Assembly (NCBI GenBank): GCA_024515975.1
Contig: JAMSKV010000006.1
Location: 1-64,000, forward strand
DNA from: Endosaccharibacter trunci
Lineage (GTDB): Bacteria > Pseudomonadota > Alphaproteobacteria > Acetobacterales > Acetobacteraceae
Direction: 5' to 3'
Length of the DNA: 64,000 nucleotides
Part shown: in pieces, positions 54,265-63,295 of the stretch
How the letters are laid out: every line of letters begins with the position of its first letter
Numbering within the stretch: the stretch's first letter is position 1
The notes under the pieces: model-generated
Database searches by the model: none
The model's input: the letters and a program-made list of their open reading frames with translations, nothing else
What the model was told of the DNA's origin: nothing
Position numbers and translations under genes: made by a program

Positions 54265-54655
54265 TCCGCCGTTCCTGTCGTTTCCGGCGTTCAATGCGCG
54301 CGGTGAAGCGCCGGGTAAAATGACGGTTTAGCGTCAGGACGGAGGGGGACGGGTCTTTCGGGCAGTGACGGCGCGGTGTTCAGGGCCGGACAGGTGTGTC
54401 CTTTGCTCCAGGGCCGGGGCATTTGCGCGAGGCCAGCCGTACGAGAATCGCCCATCGCCATGGATGGCGGCGGGGGGTGGCGCATTCGGTGAACCCGGCC
54501 GCGTGATGCGTCGCGGCCGGGGCTTCGGCAAACCGTGATCCGGCTTTCGTTTCGGTTGAGCGTGCCTGGTGTCCGGGGGCGTTGAGTCCGGGATCGATGA
54601 CTGCGCTGCCAGTACGAGGAAGAAGGATCTCCGATCCGGACGGATCAGTTTCGGT
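54265..54655. other. Intergenic region with one strong hairpin
   Basis: About 390 bases between the divergent-side start of the phosphoesterase gene and the stop of the dehydrogenase gene. A perfect 10-bp inverted repeat with CCCGGCCGCG arms lies at 54494-54521 (loop TGATGCGT). No T-run follows on either strand, so a standard intrinsic terminator is unlikely. No gene was recognised. Confidence 0.5.
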
Positions 54656-55687
54656 TCAAAGGCGAACGACCGGTTTGAGCTGGGCCGGATCGTGCGTGGC
54701 TTCGAGTGCTTCCTTCGTGTGCTCCAGATCGAAAGTGCTGGTGATCATGCCGTCGAGGTCCACGGCGCCGCTGGCGGCCAGATGCACGGCGGCCGGCCAG
54801 GTATCGGCGTAGCGGAAGGTGCCGGTGAGAGTGATTTCCCGCACCTGGATGACCGTGACGGGCAAAGGGATCTCGTCGGCGCCCATGCCGACCAGCACGG
54901 CATGGCCGCCGCCGCGGACTGCCCTGATACCGGACCGAACCGCAGGCGCGGCGCCGGAGCAATCGATGAACGCGTCCACGCCCAGGGTCTCGACGCTGTC
55001 TCGCGACGGGTCGATCGCCAGGGTGGCGCCGAAACGGAGCGCGGTGTCGCGTCTGGCCGGCATCAGGTCGGTGATGATCACCTCGGCGGCGCCGAAAGCG
55101 CGGGCGCATTGCGCCGTCATCACGCCGATCGGGCCGGCGCCGGCGATCAAGACCCGCGCTCCGGGGGCGATCGCCGCCTTTCGGCACGACCAGATGCCCA
55201 CGGAGAGCGGCTCAAACAAAGCGGCCGCATCGTTCGATACGGTGTCGGGAACGGCATGGGCGAACATGTCCTGGATCGCCACATAGTCCTGAAATGCGCC
55301 GTCGATCGGCGGCGTGGCGTAGAATTCCATCTTCGGGCAGAGATTGTAGCGGCCGCTGAGGCACTGAGCGCAGCGACGGCAGGGACGCTGCGGCTCGATG
55401 GAAACGCGCTGGCCGAGCCTGGACGGCGATACATCGGCGCCCACGGCAACGATGCGGCCGGAGACCTCGTGTCCGAGGACCAGGGGCTGTTCCACCACGA
55501 AATCGCCGATGCGGCCCTCACGATAATAATGCACGTCGGAGCCGCACACGCCCACCGATGCGACCTTGACCAGCACCTCGTCCGCCGCCGGCGTCGGAAC
55601 CGGACGGTCTTCCATCCGGACGACGCCTTTTTCCATCAGGACCGCGGCGCGCATGCGGTTCGGGATGTTCGTCTCTGCCGTGATCAT
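54656..55687 (-). CDS. Zinc-dependent polyol dehydrogenase (sorbitol/xylitol dehydrogenase-like)
   Basis: The 343-residue medium-chain dehydrogenase has the catalytic-Zn motifs GVCGSDVHYYREGRIGDFVV and LGHEVSG, and four structural-Zn Cys in CRRCAQCLSGRYNLCP. The NAD-binding segment is VLIAGAGPIGVMTAQ. Similar enzymes oxidise L-iditol, sorbitol or xylitol; the exact polyol is not decidable. It is a single gene downstream of the flagellar region. Confidence 0.9.
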   Translation of the reverse strand: MITAETNIPNRMRAAVLMEKGVVRMEDRPVPTPAADEVLVKVASVGVCGSDVHYYREGRIGDFVVEQPLVLGHEVSGRIVAVGADVSPSRLGQRVSIEPQRPCRRCAQCLSGRYNLCPKMEFYATPPIDGAFQDYVAIQDMFAHAVPDTVSNDAAALFEPLSVGIWSCRKAAIAPGARVLIAGAGPIGVMTAQCARAFGAAEVIITDLMPARRDTALRFGATLAIDPSRDSVETLGVDAFIDCSGAAPAVRSGIRAVRGGGHAVLVGMGADEIPLPVTVIQVREITLTGTFRYADTWPAAVHLAASGAVDLDGMITSTFDLEHTKEALEATHDPAQLKPVVRL

Positions 55688-55876
55688 GGATTGTTTTCCT
55701 CCCTTGATCCTCGTTGTGCGACCATGACGCGCGGCTTGGAATGGGCCATGCGCATTTTTCAGGCCATAGGTCGCAGTTTGACGAAGTCGGGAAGAATGGA
55801 GTGCCGCATGGCGGCCCAGGCAAGTCTGGGCCGAACCCGCCGGTCGCGTCGGCCACGCGCTTCCGTGTGGTGTCGT

Positions 55877-56284
55877 TCAGGCCAGTGCGTGCGCCGGCTT
55901 GGCGGCCCCGCCGGACATGGCCGGGAACGACACGGCCGAGTCTGGTTGTTCGGGGCGCTCCAGCCCGTCGGCCACATCCGTATTCACCTGCACAAGCGGG
56001 GCGAGCGGCAGGTCGTTCAGCACGGCCTTGGTGGAATAGTTCAATGAAAAGACAGCCAGACGCAGCAGATCGTTGCGCAAGACCTCCGGCAGGGCACAGA
56101 TCGGACTGGTGACCTCTCGATAAACGCCGGACCAGACACGGTGATTGATGTTGAGCGCGTTGTTGCGATCGGCCTTGCTGGACGCCTCCTTCAGGGTGCG
56201 CGCGGTCAGGCGGAATGCCATCGCCTCCTCCTCTCTGGGCGACGGGGCCAGGGAGCGGGCGGAATAGGCGGAATAGCCCTTCAT
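55877..56284 (-). CDS. flaF: Flagellar biosynthesis regulator FlaF
   Basis: The 135-residue protein has the FlaF pattern: YSAYSARSLAPSPREEEAMA at the N terminus, ADRNNALNINHRVWSGVYRE and LPEVLRNDLLRLAVFSLNYS. FlaF is needed for flagellin production and secretion in alphaproteobacteria; its partner FlbT is not visible here. GAGGAA lies 9 bp before ATG 56284. It follows flagellin after a strong hairpin. Confidence 0.92.
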   Translation of the reverse strand: MKGYSAYSARSLAPSPREEEAMAFRLTARTLKEASSKADRNNALNINHRVWSGVYREVTSPICALPEVLRNDLLRLAVFSLNYSTKAVLNDLPLAPLVQVNTDVADGLERPEQPDSAVSFPAMSGGAAKPAHALA

Positions 56285-56315
56285 GGCTTCGATTCCTCAA
56301 ATCGGTTCGAGGAAA

Positions 56316-56341
56316 CCGCCCGCCCCGGCTGGGGCGGGCGG
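56316..56341 (-). terminator. Hairpin terminator/attenuator between flagellin and flaF
   Basis: A perfect 11-bp G+C stem (arms 56316-56326 and 56331-56341, loop GGCT on plus) is followed on the minus strand by TTTCC. It probably terminates most flagellin transcripts or protects their 3' ends, with read-through to flaF. Confidence 0.7.
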
Positions 56342-56350
56342 CCGATCCTA

Positions 56351-57832
56351 TCAGCGGAACAGCGACATCAGCGACGACGACTGCGAGTTCGCGATCGACA
56401 GCGACTGGATCGCGAGCTGCTGCTTGGTCTGCAGCGAGGTCAGCTTGGCGCTCTCCGCCGACAGGTCGGCATCGGTCAGCGCGCCTTCGCCGGTGGTGAG
56501 CGCATCGCTCAGCGACGACACGGTGCTCTGCAGGCCGGTCAGCTGGTTGGTGGACGAGCCCAGCGCGGAGCTGATCTTGTTCATCGACGTGATGGCGGCG
56601 TTCACCGCCAGCAGCGCATAGGTCGAGCCGGAGGTGTTGGTTGCAGTGGCGTTGGCGTCGGACGCGACCGTGACGGCCGCGCCGTTGGCAGAGTCGAGGT
56701 TGCCGCCGGCGATCTGCAGGTCGCCCGTGGTGGAATCCTTGGACACGCCGAAGCCCTGGTTCTGCACCGCGGCCATCAGCTTGTTGGCCGTCGTGCTGGC
56801 CGAGTCCGTGGATTTGGTCGCCACTTCGACGAAGGTGCTCTTGGCGGTGATGTTGCCGTTCTGGTCGGCGCCGGTGGAAACGCTGACACTCATGTTGCCG
56901 TTCGCGTCCTGACCGTAGCTCAGGGTCTGGGCGGCGCCGGTGGTGTTGTTGGTGATGACCATGTTGGTCATGCCGTTGCTGTCCACGCTCGACGTGGCGG
57001 TGAAGCCGGCGCCGATCGTGACTGTGGGCTTGCCGCCCATGGTGGTGCCGTTGAAGGCGAAGGTGAACGCCTTCGTGGCCGAACCGCCGGAACCCTGCGT
57101 GTTCGCCTTCGCGTTGATGGCCGTGGTCAGCGCGGTTTCGCCGGCATCGCCGGGGGCGGACGCCACTTCGAAGGTGAGCGAGTTCGCCTGGTTGGTCGCG
57201 GAACCGGTATTCGTGGCGACCGAGCTGGTCTGCAGCTTGAGGCTGTCGCCGGTGGCGAGGCCGGCCGTGCCGATCGAGACGTCGAGGCCAGTCTGGTTCA
57301 CGTTCAGGCCGCTCAGGCCGAGGCCGGCGGAGGTGGCGTTGTAGCCGGTCTGGGTGAACAGCGTGCCGTTCACGTCCTGGGCGGCGGTGGCCTCGGTGGA
57401 GGTGACGCCGTTGCCGACGGCGCCGGCCAGCAGGTTGGCGCCCTTGAAGGTGGCGCCGTTGGCAGCCGCGTCGATCTGGCTCAGCGTCTTGTTGATGGTG
57501 TCGTTCATGGTCGCGGCGTCGAGATTGCCGGTCTGGCCTTCGGTCAGCGACTGCGACAGGGTGGACAGCAGGTTGGAGATGGTGGCGCCCTGTGTGGAGG
57601 CCATGCTCACGACCTGGGACGCGGTCTGCAGGCCGGTGGAGACGCCGGCCAGGGCGGAGATCTGCGAGTTCATGGTCTGCGAGATGGCGTAGATCGCCGG
57701 GTCGTCGGACGCGCCGTTGACCTTCTTGCCGGTGGAGATCTGGTTTTCGGTGGTGGTCAGCATCGCGTTGGTGCTGCGCAGGCTGGCGAGCGCCGCCATG
57801 GACGCCGTATTGGTATTGATGGAAAAGGCCAT
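56351..57832 (-). CDS. Flagellin
   Basis: The 493-residue protein is a flagellin. It has the conserved N-terminal D0/D1 (MAFSINTNTASMAALASLRS and ISTGKKVNGASDDPAIYAIS) and C-terminal D1/D0 (LAIQSLSIANSQSSSLMSLF, ending FR). The central ~270 residues are a variable Ser/Thr/Asn/Gly-rich surface domain. It contains no Cys and few aromatic residues, normal for flagellin. It is exported by the flagellar type III system. No other flagellar structural genes are in the window. Confidence 0.97.
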   Translation of the reverse strand: MAFSINTNTASMAALASLRSTNAMLTTTENQISTGKKVNGASDDPAIYAISQTMNSQISALAGVSTGLQTASQVVSMASTQGATISNLLSTLSQSLTEGQTGNLDAATMNDTINKTLSQIDAAANGATFKGANLLAGAVGNGVTSTEATAAQDVNGTLFTQTGYNATSAGLGLSGLNVNQTGLDVSIGTAGLATGDSLKLQTSSVATNTGSATNQANSLTFEVASAPGDAGETALTTAINAKANTQGSGGSATKAFTFAFNGTTMGGKPTVTIGAGFTATSSVDSNGMTNMVITNNTTGAAQTLSYGQDANGNMSVSVSTGADQNGNITAKSTFVEVATKSTDSASTTANKLMAAVQNQGFGVSKDSTTGDLQIAGGNLDSANGAAVTVASDANATATNTSGSTYALLAVNAAITSMNKISSALGSSTNQLTGLQSTVSSLSDALTTGEGALTDADLSAESAKLTSLQTKQQLAIQSLSIANSQSSSLMSLFR

Positions 57833-57901
57833 GATCGTTTTCCTTCGAGATTACTTCGGCACGATCGTGGGCCTTCGGGGTTAAGCGCAGGTTAACGGCC
57901 G

Positions 57902-57922
57902 CGAAGAGTCTTGTTCTCTTCG
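57902..57922. promoter_or_regulatory. Inverted repeat upstream of flagellin
   Basis: A perfect 7-bp inverted repeat (CGAAGAG / CTCTTCG, loop TCTTGTT) lies 70-90 bp before the flagellin start. It could be part of the flagellin leader or an operator for the divergent dehydrogenase. I did not find a convincing sigma-54 (GG-N10-GC) or sigma-28 promoter. Confidence 0.4.
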
Positions 57923-58001
57923 AAATGAATCTGCCCTGAATGGGGCCAATGCGAGCGAGGCGCCGGCTTTCCCGCTTCGCATCCTGGAGGACACGTCGCC
58001 G

Positions 58002-58952
58002 ATGAGCCCGCCCGTCATTTTGCAGCTTTCCCCCATGCTGCCCGCCATCGAGGATGCGCTTCGTGCGCGCTACACCGTACTGCGTATGCCCTCTCGCCAC
58101 GCATCCGAGGCCGAGCGGACGCGCTGGCTCGAGACCGAGGGGCCGTCCGTGCGCGTGGTGTTGACCGGAGGCCACCTGGGTATCGACACCGAACTGGCGC
58201 GGCGCTTGCCCAACCTTGGCCTGGTGGCGGTGAACGGAGCCGGCTACGACCGGATCGATCTCGACGCCATGCGCGCGTTGGGCGTCGTCGTTTCCAATAC
58301 GCCCGACGTGCTGACCGATGACGTCGCCGATCTGGCGATCGCGCTAATGCTGAACGTCCTGCGCGCCTTGCCGGCCGCGGAGGCGCTGGTGCGTCGCGGC
58401 GACTGGCCCCAACAGCATCCGCCACTTGGCCGCCGGGCGTCCGGCCTGAATTACGGCGTCGTCGGGCTCGGCCGGATCGGCCAGGCCATCGCCCGTCGCC
58501 TTGCCGGTTTCGGGGGCCGGATCGCATATACCGGGCCCAATCGGAAGGCGAGCGAGCACCGGTTCCACGAGCGGCTGATCGATCTGGCGCGCGAATCCGA
58601 TGTTCTGTTTATCGCCAACGCGGCCACGGCGGCGACACGCGGCATGGTGGATCGCCCCATCCTCGACGCGCTCGGCCCGCGCGGCGTGCTGATCAATGTG
58701 GGGCGCGGTTCGGTGGTGGACGAGCCGGCGATGATCGCGGCGCTGGCCGACGGACGTCTCGGCGGCGCGGGCCTGGACGTGTTCGCGAACGAGCCCAACG
58801 TGCCGGAGCGGCTGCGCACGCTGCCCAACGTGGCTCTGTCGCCGCATATCGGCAGCGCCACGGTGGAGACGCGCGCCGCCATGGGGCAGCTGATGCTCGA
58901 CAACGTGGATGCTTTCCTGACCGGCCGACCGTTGCCGAGCCGGATCAACTGA
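58002..58952 (+). CDS. D-2-hydroxyacid dehydrogenase
   Basis: The 316-residue NAD(P)-dependent enzyme has the cofactor motif VVGLGRIGQAIARRLAGFGG and catalytic Arg in LINVGRGSVVDEPA, Glu in GLDVFANEP and His in LSPHIGSATVETRA. It resembles glyoxylate/hydroxypyruvate or 2-ketogluconate reductases, a family expanded in acetic acid bacteria. It diverges from flagellin. Confidence 0.92.
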   Translation: MSPPVILQLSPMLPAIEDALRARYTVLRMPSRHASEAERTRWLETEGPSVRVVLTGGHLGIDTELARRLPNLGLVAVNGAGYDRIDLDAMRALGVVVSNTPDVLTDDVADLAIALMLNVLRALPAAEALVRRGDWPQQHPPLGRRASGLNYGVVGLGRIGQAIARRLAGFGGRIAYTGPNRKASEHRFHERLIDLARESDVLFIANAATAATRGMVDRPILDALGPRGVLINVGRGSVVDEPAMIAALADGRLGGAGLDVFANEPNVPERLRTLPNVALSPHIGSATVETRAAMGQLMLDNVDAFLTGRPLPSRIN

Positions 58953-59035
58953 GCTTGCCGGGATCAGGTGCCCCCGGTAGATCGGCGATCATCGGCACCT
59001 CCCGCTCCCCTCGGGCCGTGCCGGCGAGGTGAACC

Positions 59036-61687
59036 GTGGCCGACCCAGACGATTCCGTTCCGCACCCCCGTCTGATCGGTGAGTCAATCCCTGCCGGCGA
59101 GGATCCGGAACTGGTTCGGCTGCGCCGGCGCGAGCGGGCGTTGGAGACAGCGAACACCGCGCTCCGCGTGCTTCTGGCGAGCCAGCCCCCGGGCCGCGCG
59201 AGCATGGCGCCGGGCGACGACTACGCGTTTCTGTCAGCGACGGTGGAAAAGGCGCGTTCGGCCATGGTGGTGACCGATCCCACCTTGCCGGACAATCCAA
59301 TCGTGTTCGCCAATAAGGCGTTCCGTACCCTGACCGGGTATTCCGCCGAGGAAGTGATCGGCCGCAACTGCCGTTTCATGCAGGGCGCCGGCACCGATCC
59401 CGCCGGCATCGCCGCTCTTTCGGAGGCGATCCGCAACCGTCACGATGCGACCGTCGATCTGCTGAACTACCGCAAGGATGGTTCGAGCTTCATCAACGAG
59501 TTGTTCATCAGCCCGGTCTTCGGTCCGGACGGCGATCTGCGTTACTTCTTCGGTTGCCAGACCGATGTCACGCAGTTGCGCAAGGCCTCCGACCGGCTGG
59601 TGGGGGCAGAGCATCGCTGGCGCCAGCGTTTCGAGCGCCTGCAGGAGGGGTTTCTGGTCGGCGAGATGCTGTGGGATGCCAACGGTGAGCCGCAGGATTT
59701 CCGCTATCTCGAGATCAACGACGCCTGGGGCCGCCTGACCGGCTTGTCGGTCGAAAGCGCGCTGGGGCGGCCCAACGCCGAGGTACTGGCCGATCTCGAG
59801 CCGGAATGGCTGGACGATTTCGCCGCCGTGGCCCTGTCGGGCGAGCCTCGGACGACGACGCGCCCGGTGCGTGCGCTGGGCCGGGTCTACGAGGCCCGCA
59901 TCTTCCGGCCCGAACCGGGTCAGTTCGCAGTTCTGTTCCAGGATGTGAGCCAGCGTCTGCGCGAGGAGGCCAGGCGCGATTTCCTGCTGCGGCTGAGCGA
60001 TATCCTGCGCGATGAAAACCATCCGGACGAGCTGGCGCATCGCGCCGCCGCGCTGTTGGGAGCGTCGCTGGGAGTCAGCCGCGCCGGCTACGGCACCATC
60101 GATCCCCTGGCGGAAACCATTCTGATCGCGCCGGACTGGCGCTCGCCCGGCACCAGCTCCATCGCAGGCGTGCTGCGCTTCCGCGATTACGGTTCCTACA
60201 TCGACGATCTGAAGCAGGGGACCACCGTCGTCATCGACGATACCCGCCTGGACCCGCGCACTGCGGCGAACAGCGCCGATCTGGAAGCGATCAACGCCCG
60301 CTCCTTCATCAACATGCCGGTGACGGAGGAGGGCGGGTTCGTCGCCCTGTTGTTCTTGACCAACAATCTCCCGCGCGCCTGGACGGCGGACGAGATTTCC
60401 CTCATGCGCGAGGTGGCTGAGCGGACCCGGGTGGCGGTGGCGAGGCGACGCGCCGAACGCGATCTGCGCCGGCTGACGGCATCGCTCGAGTCGGAGGTCG
60501 AGGCACGCACGCAAGCGTTGCTGGCGGCGGAGGAACAGCTCCGGCAGAGCCAGAAGATGGAGGCGGTGGGCCAGCTGACGGGCGGCATCGCCCATGATTT
60601 CAACAACCTGCTGACGGGTATCTCCGGCAGCCTCGAGCTGCTGACCGTCCGGCTGGAACAAGGACGACTGAGCGAGCTCGGCCGCTATGTCGCGTCGGCG
60701 CAGGCCGCCGCTCAGCGCGCGGCCGCGCTGACGCACCGCCTGCTGGCCTTCTCGCGCAGGCAGACGCTCGATCCCAAGCCCACCGCCGTCAACGAGCTGG
60801 TCGTCGGGATGGAGGAGATGATCCGCCGTACGGTGGGCCCGGCGATCGAGATCGCGGTGCGGTGCTCGGCGGAGTTGTGGCCGGCGATCGTGGACCCGAA
60901 CCAGCTCGAGAACGCGTTGCTGAACCTGTGCCTGAACGCGCGCGATGCAATGCCGGATGGTGGTTGCGTCACCATCGAGACCGGCAACTTGGCACTGGAT
61001 GACGCCGCCGCCCGCGAGCGCGACCTTCCGCCGGGCGATTACGTGTCGCTCTGCGTCGCCGATACCGGCACCGGCATGACGCCGGATGTGATCGCCCGCG
61101 CCTTCGATCCGTTCTTCACTACCAAGCCGTTGGGGCAGGGGACCGGGCTCGGCTTGAGCATGATCTACGGCTTCGTGCGCCAGTCCGGGGGGCAGGTGCG
61201 GATTTCGTCCGAGCTGGGCCATGGCACCAGCATGCGCCTGTTCCTGCCGCGTCATCACGGTCGTCTGGAGGGAGATGGCGATAGCCGCGCCGCCGCCGCA
61301 CCGCCCCGGGCCGAACAGGGCGAAACCGTGCTGGTGGTGGACGACGAATCCGGGGTGCGCATACTGATCACGGAGGTGCTGGAAGAGCTGGGCTATGTGG
61401 CGATCGAGGCGGCGGACGGCGCGGCGGGTCTGAAGGTCCTGCAGTCGGACGCGCGTGTGGACCTGCTGGTGACCGATGTCGGACTGCCGGGCGGCATGAA
61501 CGGCCGCCAGGTGGCGGATGCGGCACGTCTTCTGCGCCCGGAGCTGAAGATTCTATTCGTCACCGGCTATGCCGAGAACGCCGTGGCACGGAGCGGCTAT
61601 CTGGAGCCCGGCATGCACGTGCTGACCAAACCGTTCACGATCGACGTGCTGGCGGACCGCATCAGGACGTTGATCGAACCGTCGTGA
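59036..61687 (+). CDS. LOV-domain hybrid histidine kinase (blue-light sensor)
   Basis: The 883-residue protein has, in order: a short coiled coil (25-50); a LOV/PAS domain (65-185) with the photoactive Cys C112 in GRNCRFMQG; a second PAS-like domain (190-310); a GAF domain (315-460); a coiled-coil linker; HisKA with phospho-acceptor H520 in [11 protein letters not shown]; HATPase with [20 protein letters not shown] and [12 protein letters not shown]; and a C-terminal receiver with D814 in [11 protein letters not shown]. There is no membrane segment. Start is GTG 59036. It should autophosphorylate in response to blue light and pass phosphate to its receiver. Confidence 0.93.
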   Translation: MADPDDSVPHPRLIGESIPAGEDPELVRLRRRERALETANTALRVLLASQPPGRASMAPGDDYAFLSATVEKARSAMVVTDPTLPDNPIVFANKAFRTLTGYSAEEVIGRNCRFMQGAGTDPAGIAALSEAIRNRHDATVDLLNYRKDGSSFINELFISPVFGPDGDLRYFFGCQTDVTQLRKASDRLVGAEHRWRQRFERLQEGFLVGEMLWDANGEPQDFRYLEINDAWGRLTGLSVESALGRPNAEVLADLEPEWLDDFAAVALSGEPRTTTRPVRALGRVYEARIFRPEPGQFAVLFQDVSQRLREEARRDFLLRLSDILRDENHPDELAHRAAALLGASLGVSRAGYGTIDPLAETILIAPDWRSPGTSSIAGVLRFRDYGSYIDDLKQGTTVVIDDTRLDPRTAANSADLEAINARSFINMPVTEEGGFVALLFLTNNLPRAWTADEISLMREVAERTRVAVARRRAERDLRRLTASLESEVEARTQALLAAEEQLRQSQKMEAVGQLTGGIAHDFNNLLTGISGSLELLTVRLEQGRLSELGRYVASAQAAAQRAAALTHRLLAFSRRQTLDPKPTAVNELVVGMEEMIRRTVGPAIEIAVRCSAELWPAIVDPNQLENALLNLCLNARDAMPDGGCVTIETGNLALDDAAARERDLPPGDYVSLCVADTGTGMTPDVIARAFDPFFTTKPLGQGTGLGLSMIYGFVRQSGGQVRISSELGHGTSMRLFLPRHHGRLEGDGDSRAAAAPPRAEQGETVLVVDDESGVRILITEVLEELGYVAIEAADGAAGLKVLQSDARVDLLVTDVGLPGGMNGRQVADAARLLRPELKILFVTGYAENAVARSGYLEPGMHVLTKPFTIDVLADRIRTLIEPS

Positions 61688-61693
61688 GGCCTG

Positions 61694-63184
61694 CTACACC
61701 GCCATCTGGCGCGTCTGTTCGGCCGCCGGGTCCGGCGGATCGGTCGGCGGGGTGTCCTCGTAGAGGCGGAACCCGTTGCGGCCGGCATCCTTCGCGGCGT
61801 AAAGCGCTCTGTCCGCCCGGCGGATCACCTCGTCGACGCTGTCGCAACGGTCCAGCGTCGCGACGCCGATGCTGACGGATAAATGGGCCGTTCTCTCCTC
61901 CAGCTGATACGGCGAGCGGGCCGTTTCCAGGATCGTGCACAGCACATGATGGAGCGCTGCCTCGTTCGGCATGCGAGGCAGCAGCATCGCGAACTCGTCG
62001 CCGCCGAAACGGGCCGCCCGGCCGCCCCGCTCTCGCGCGCAGCGCTCCATCCGTTGGCTGAACAGGCAGAGAGTGCTGTCACCAGCCTGATGGCCCAGCC
62101 TGTCGTTCACCTGCTTGAAGTAGTCGAGATCGATGAAAAGCAGCGTTCCGCCAACGCCCGAGCGCAAGCGCGATGCCAGTTCGAGCCTGAAGGGCTGCCG
62201 CGTCATCAGTCCGGTCAGCGGATCGTGGGTCGCCGCGTGTTCCAGATGCGCGCGCAGCAGGCTCAGGCGCCGGGCGGAGCGCATCTTCTCGCCCACCATC
62301 ATGTTGGCCGGCAGCGCGGACAGGAACAGCGTCCAAAGAAAGGGCTGCAGCAGCTTCTGGCTCATCAACGGCCCATCCGGCGACATCAGTGCGATCGGCC
62401 CCAGATTGTGCGCGGTGAACATGGAAACGAGAATGGAAACGAACAGCACGGTGCTGAGCGCCCAGATCGGGGGCGTGCGGAACGCCAGAGTCACCAGGGC
62501 AGGATAGAGAAAGAAGAAGAGAAACGAGCGCGGCGACAGGAAGCTGACCACCGTCAGCAGCAGAATGCCCGTCATCAGCGCCATCGGCTCCATGGTGGCG
62601 CCCCGTTTGATACGGCGCTCGGGCAGCCAGTTCATCATCAGCAACACCGCCGGCGTGGCCAGCATCAGGCCCAGCGCGTCGCACATCACCCATTGCGCCC
62701 AATCGCCGATGACGTTGTCCGGATCGCCCAGGAAACATCGTTCCACAAAGACGCCGATCGCGGCCTCGATCGCGGTGGCAGCGAACACGATCAGGCCGAA
62801 CCGGCCCTGTCGCCGCAGACGCGTCAGGTCGGTGCGGGCGCCGCAGAAGCGGCGAACCGGCGGGGCGGTCAGCAGGACCTGCAGCAGGTTCATCGCGCAG
62901 GCCAGCAAAGCCTCGTCCGGCGACAGGCCGCTGATCTGATTGAGGCCGACATTGATACCGAAGCAGGCCAACAGGACCGGAATCGAGAAGCGAGGTCGCA
63001 GCCTGAGCAGGGCGACCAGCATGGCTGCGTTGGCCGGCCAGAACGACGAGTAGCCGCTCGCATCGGCGCAAAAGAGCCGTGTCATCAGGCCCATCAAAGC
63101 GAACAAGAGGATCAGAACCGCCGCGGACCCGATCCCCGCAGGGGGTTCGGCCTCCCGGCAGGGGCTCCACCGCTTGTTCATCAT
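61694..63184 (-). CDS. MASE1-GGDEF diguanylate cyclase
   Basis: The 496-residue protein has an N-terminal MASE1-type sensor with about eight membrane helices (SSFWPANAAMLVALLRL is typical), residues 1-310, and a C-terminal GGDEF domain with the active-site motif RFGGDEFAMLLP and DLDYFKQVNDRLGHQAGD. No RxxD inhibitory site lies five residues before GGDEF (RGGR instead), so product inhibition may be absent. It converges end to end with the LOV kinase (6 bp between stops). Confidence 0.93.
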   Translation of the reverse strand: MMNKRWSPCREAEPPAGIGSAAVLILLFALMGLMTRLFCADASGYSSFWPANAAMLVALLRLRPRFSIPVLLACFGINVGLNQISGLSPDEALLACAMNLLQVLLTAPPVRRFCGARTDLTRLRRQGRFGLIVFAATAIEAAIGVFVERCFLGDPDNVIGDWAQWVMCDALGLMLATPAVLLMMNWLPERRIKRGATMEPMALMTGILLLTVVSFLSPRSFLFFFLYPALVTLAFRTPPIWALSTVLFVSILVSMFTAHNLGPIALMSPDGPLMSQKLLQPFLWTLFLSALPANMMVGEKMRSARRLSLLRAHLEHAATHDPLTGLMTRQPFRLELASRLRSGVGGTLLFIDLDYFKQVNDRLGHQAGDSTLCLFSQRMERCARERGGRAARFGGDEFAMLLPRMPNEAALHHVLCTILETARSPYQLEERTAHLSVSIGVATLDRCDSVDEVIRRADRALYAAKDAGRNGFRLYEDTPPTDPPDPAAEQTRQMAV

Positions 63185-63295
63185 GCTCCGTCTTCTCGGT
63201 CAGTCTGTGTTCACGCTTAGCCGAGAAAGATGAACAAAAAGCGAAGCGTTCCGCCAGTCCAATCATTTCAGAAATGTTAGCCAACCCATGCTGAG

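Noticed and set aside
57833-58001. Sigma-54 promoter upstream of flagellin
   Set aside because: I looked for GG-N10-GC spacing on the minus strand and did not find a convincing match.
55518-58175. An 885-codon frame overlapping flagellin and flaF on the same strand
   Set aside because: It is an out-of-frame reading of the flagellin and flaF genes; very rich in Arg, His and Gln.
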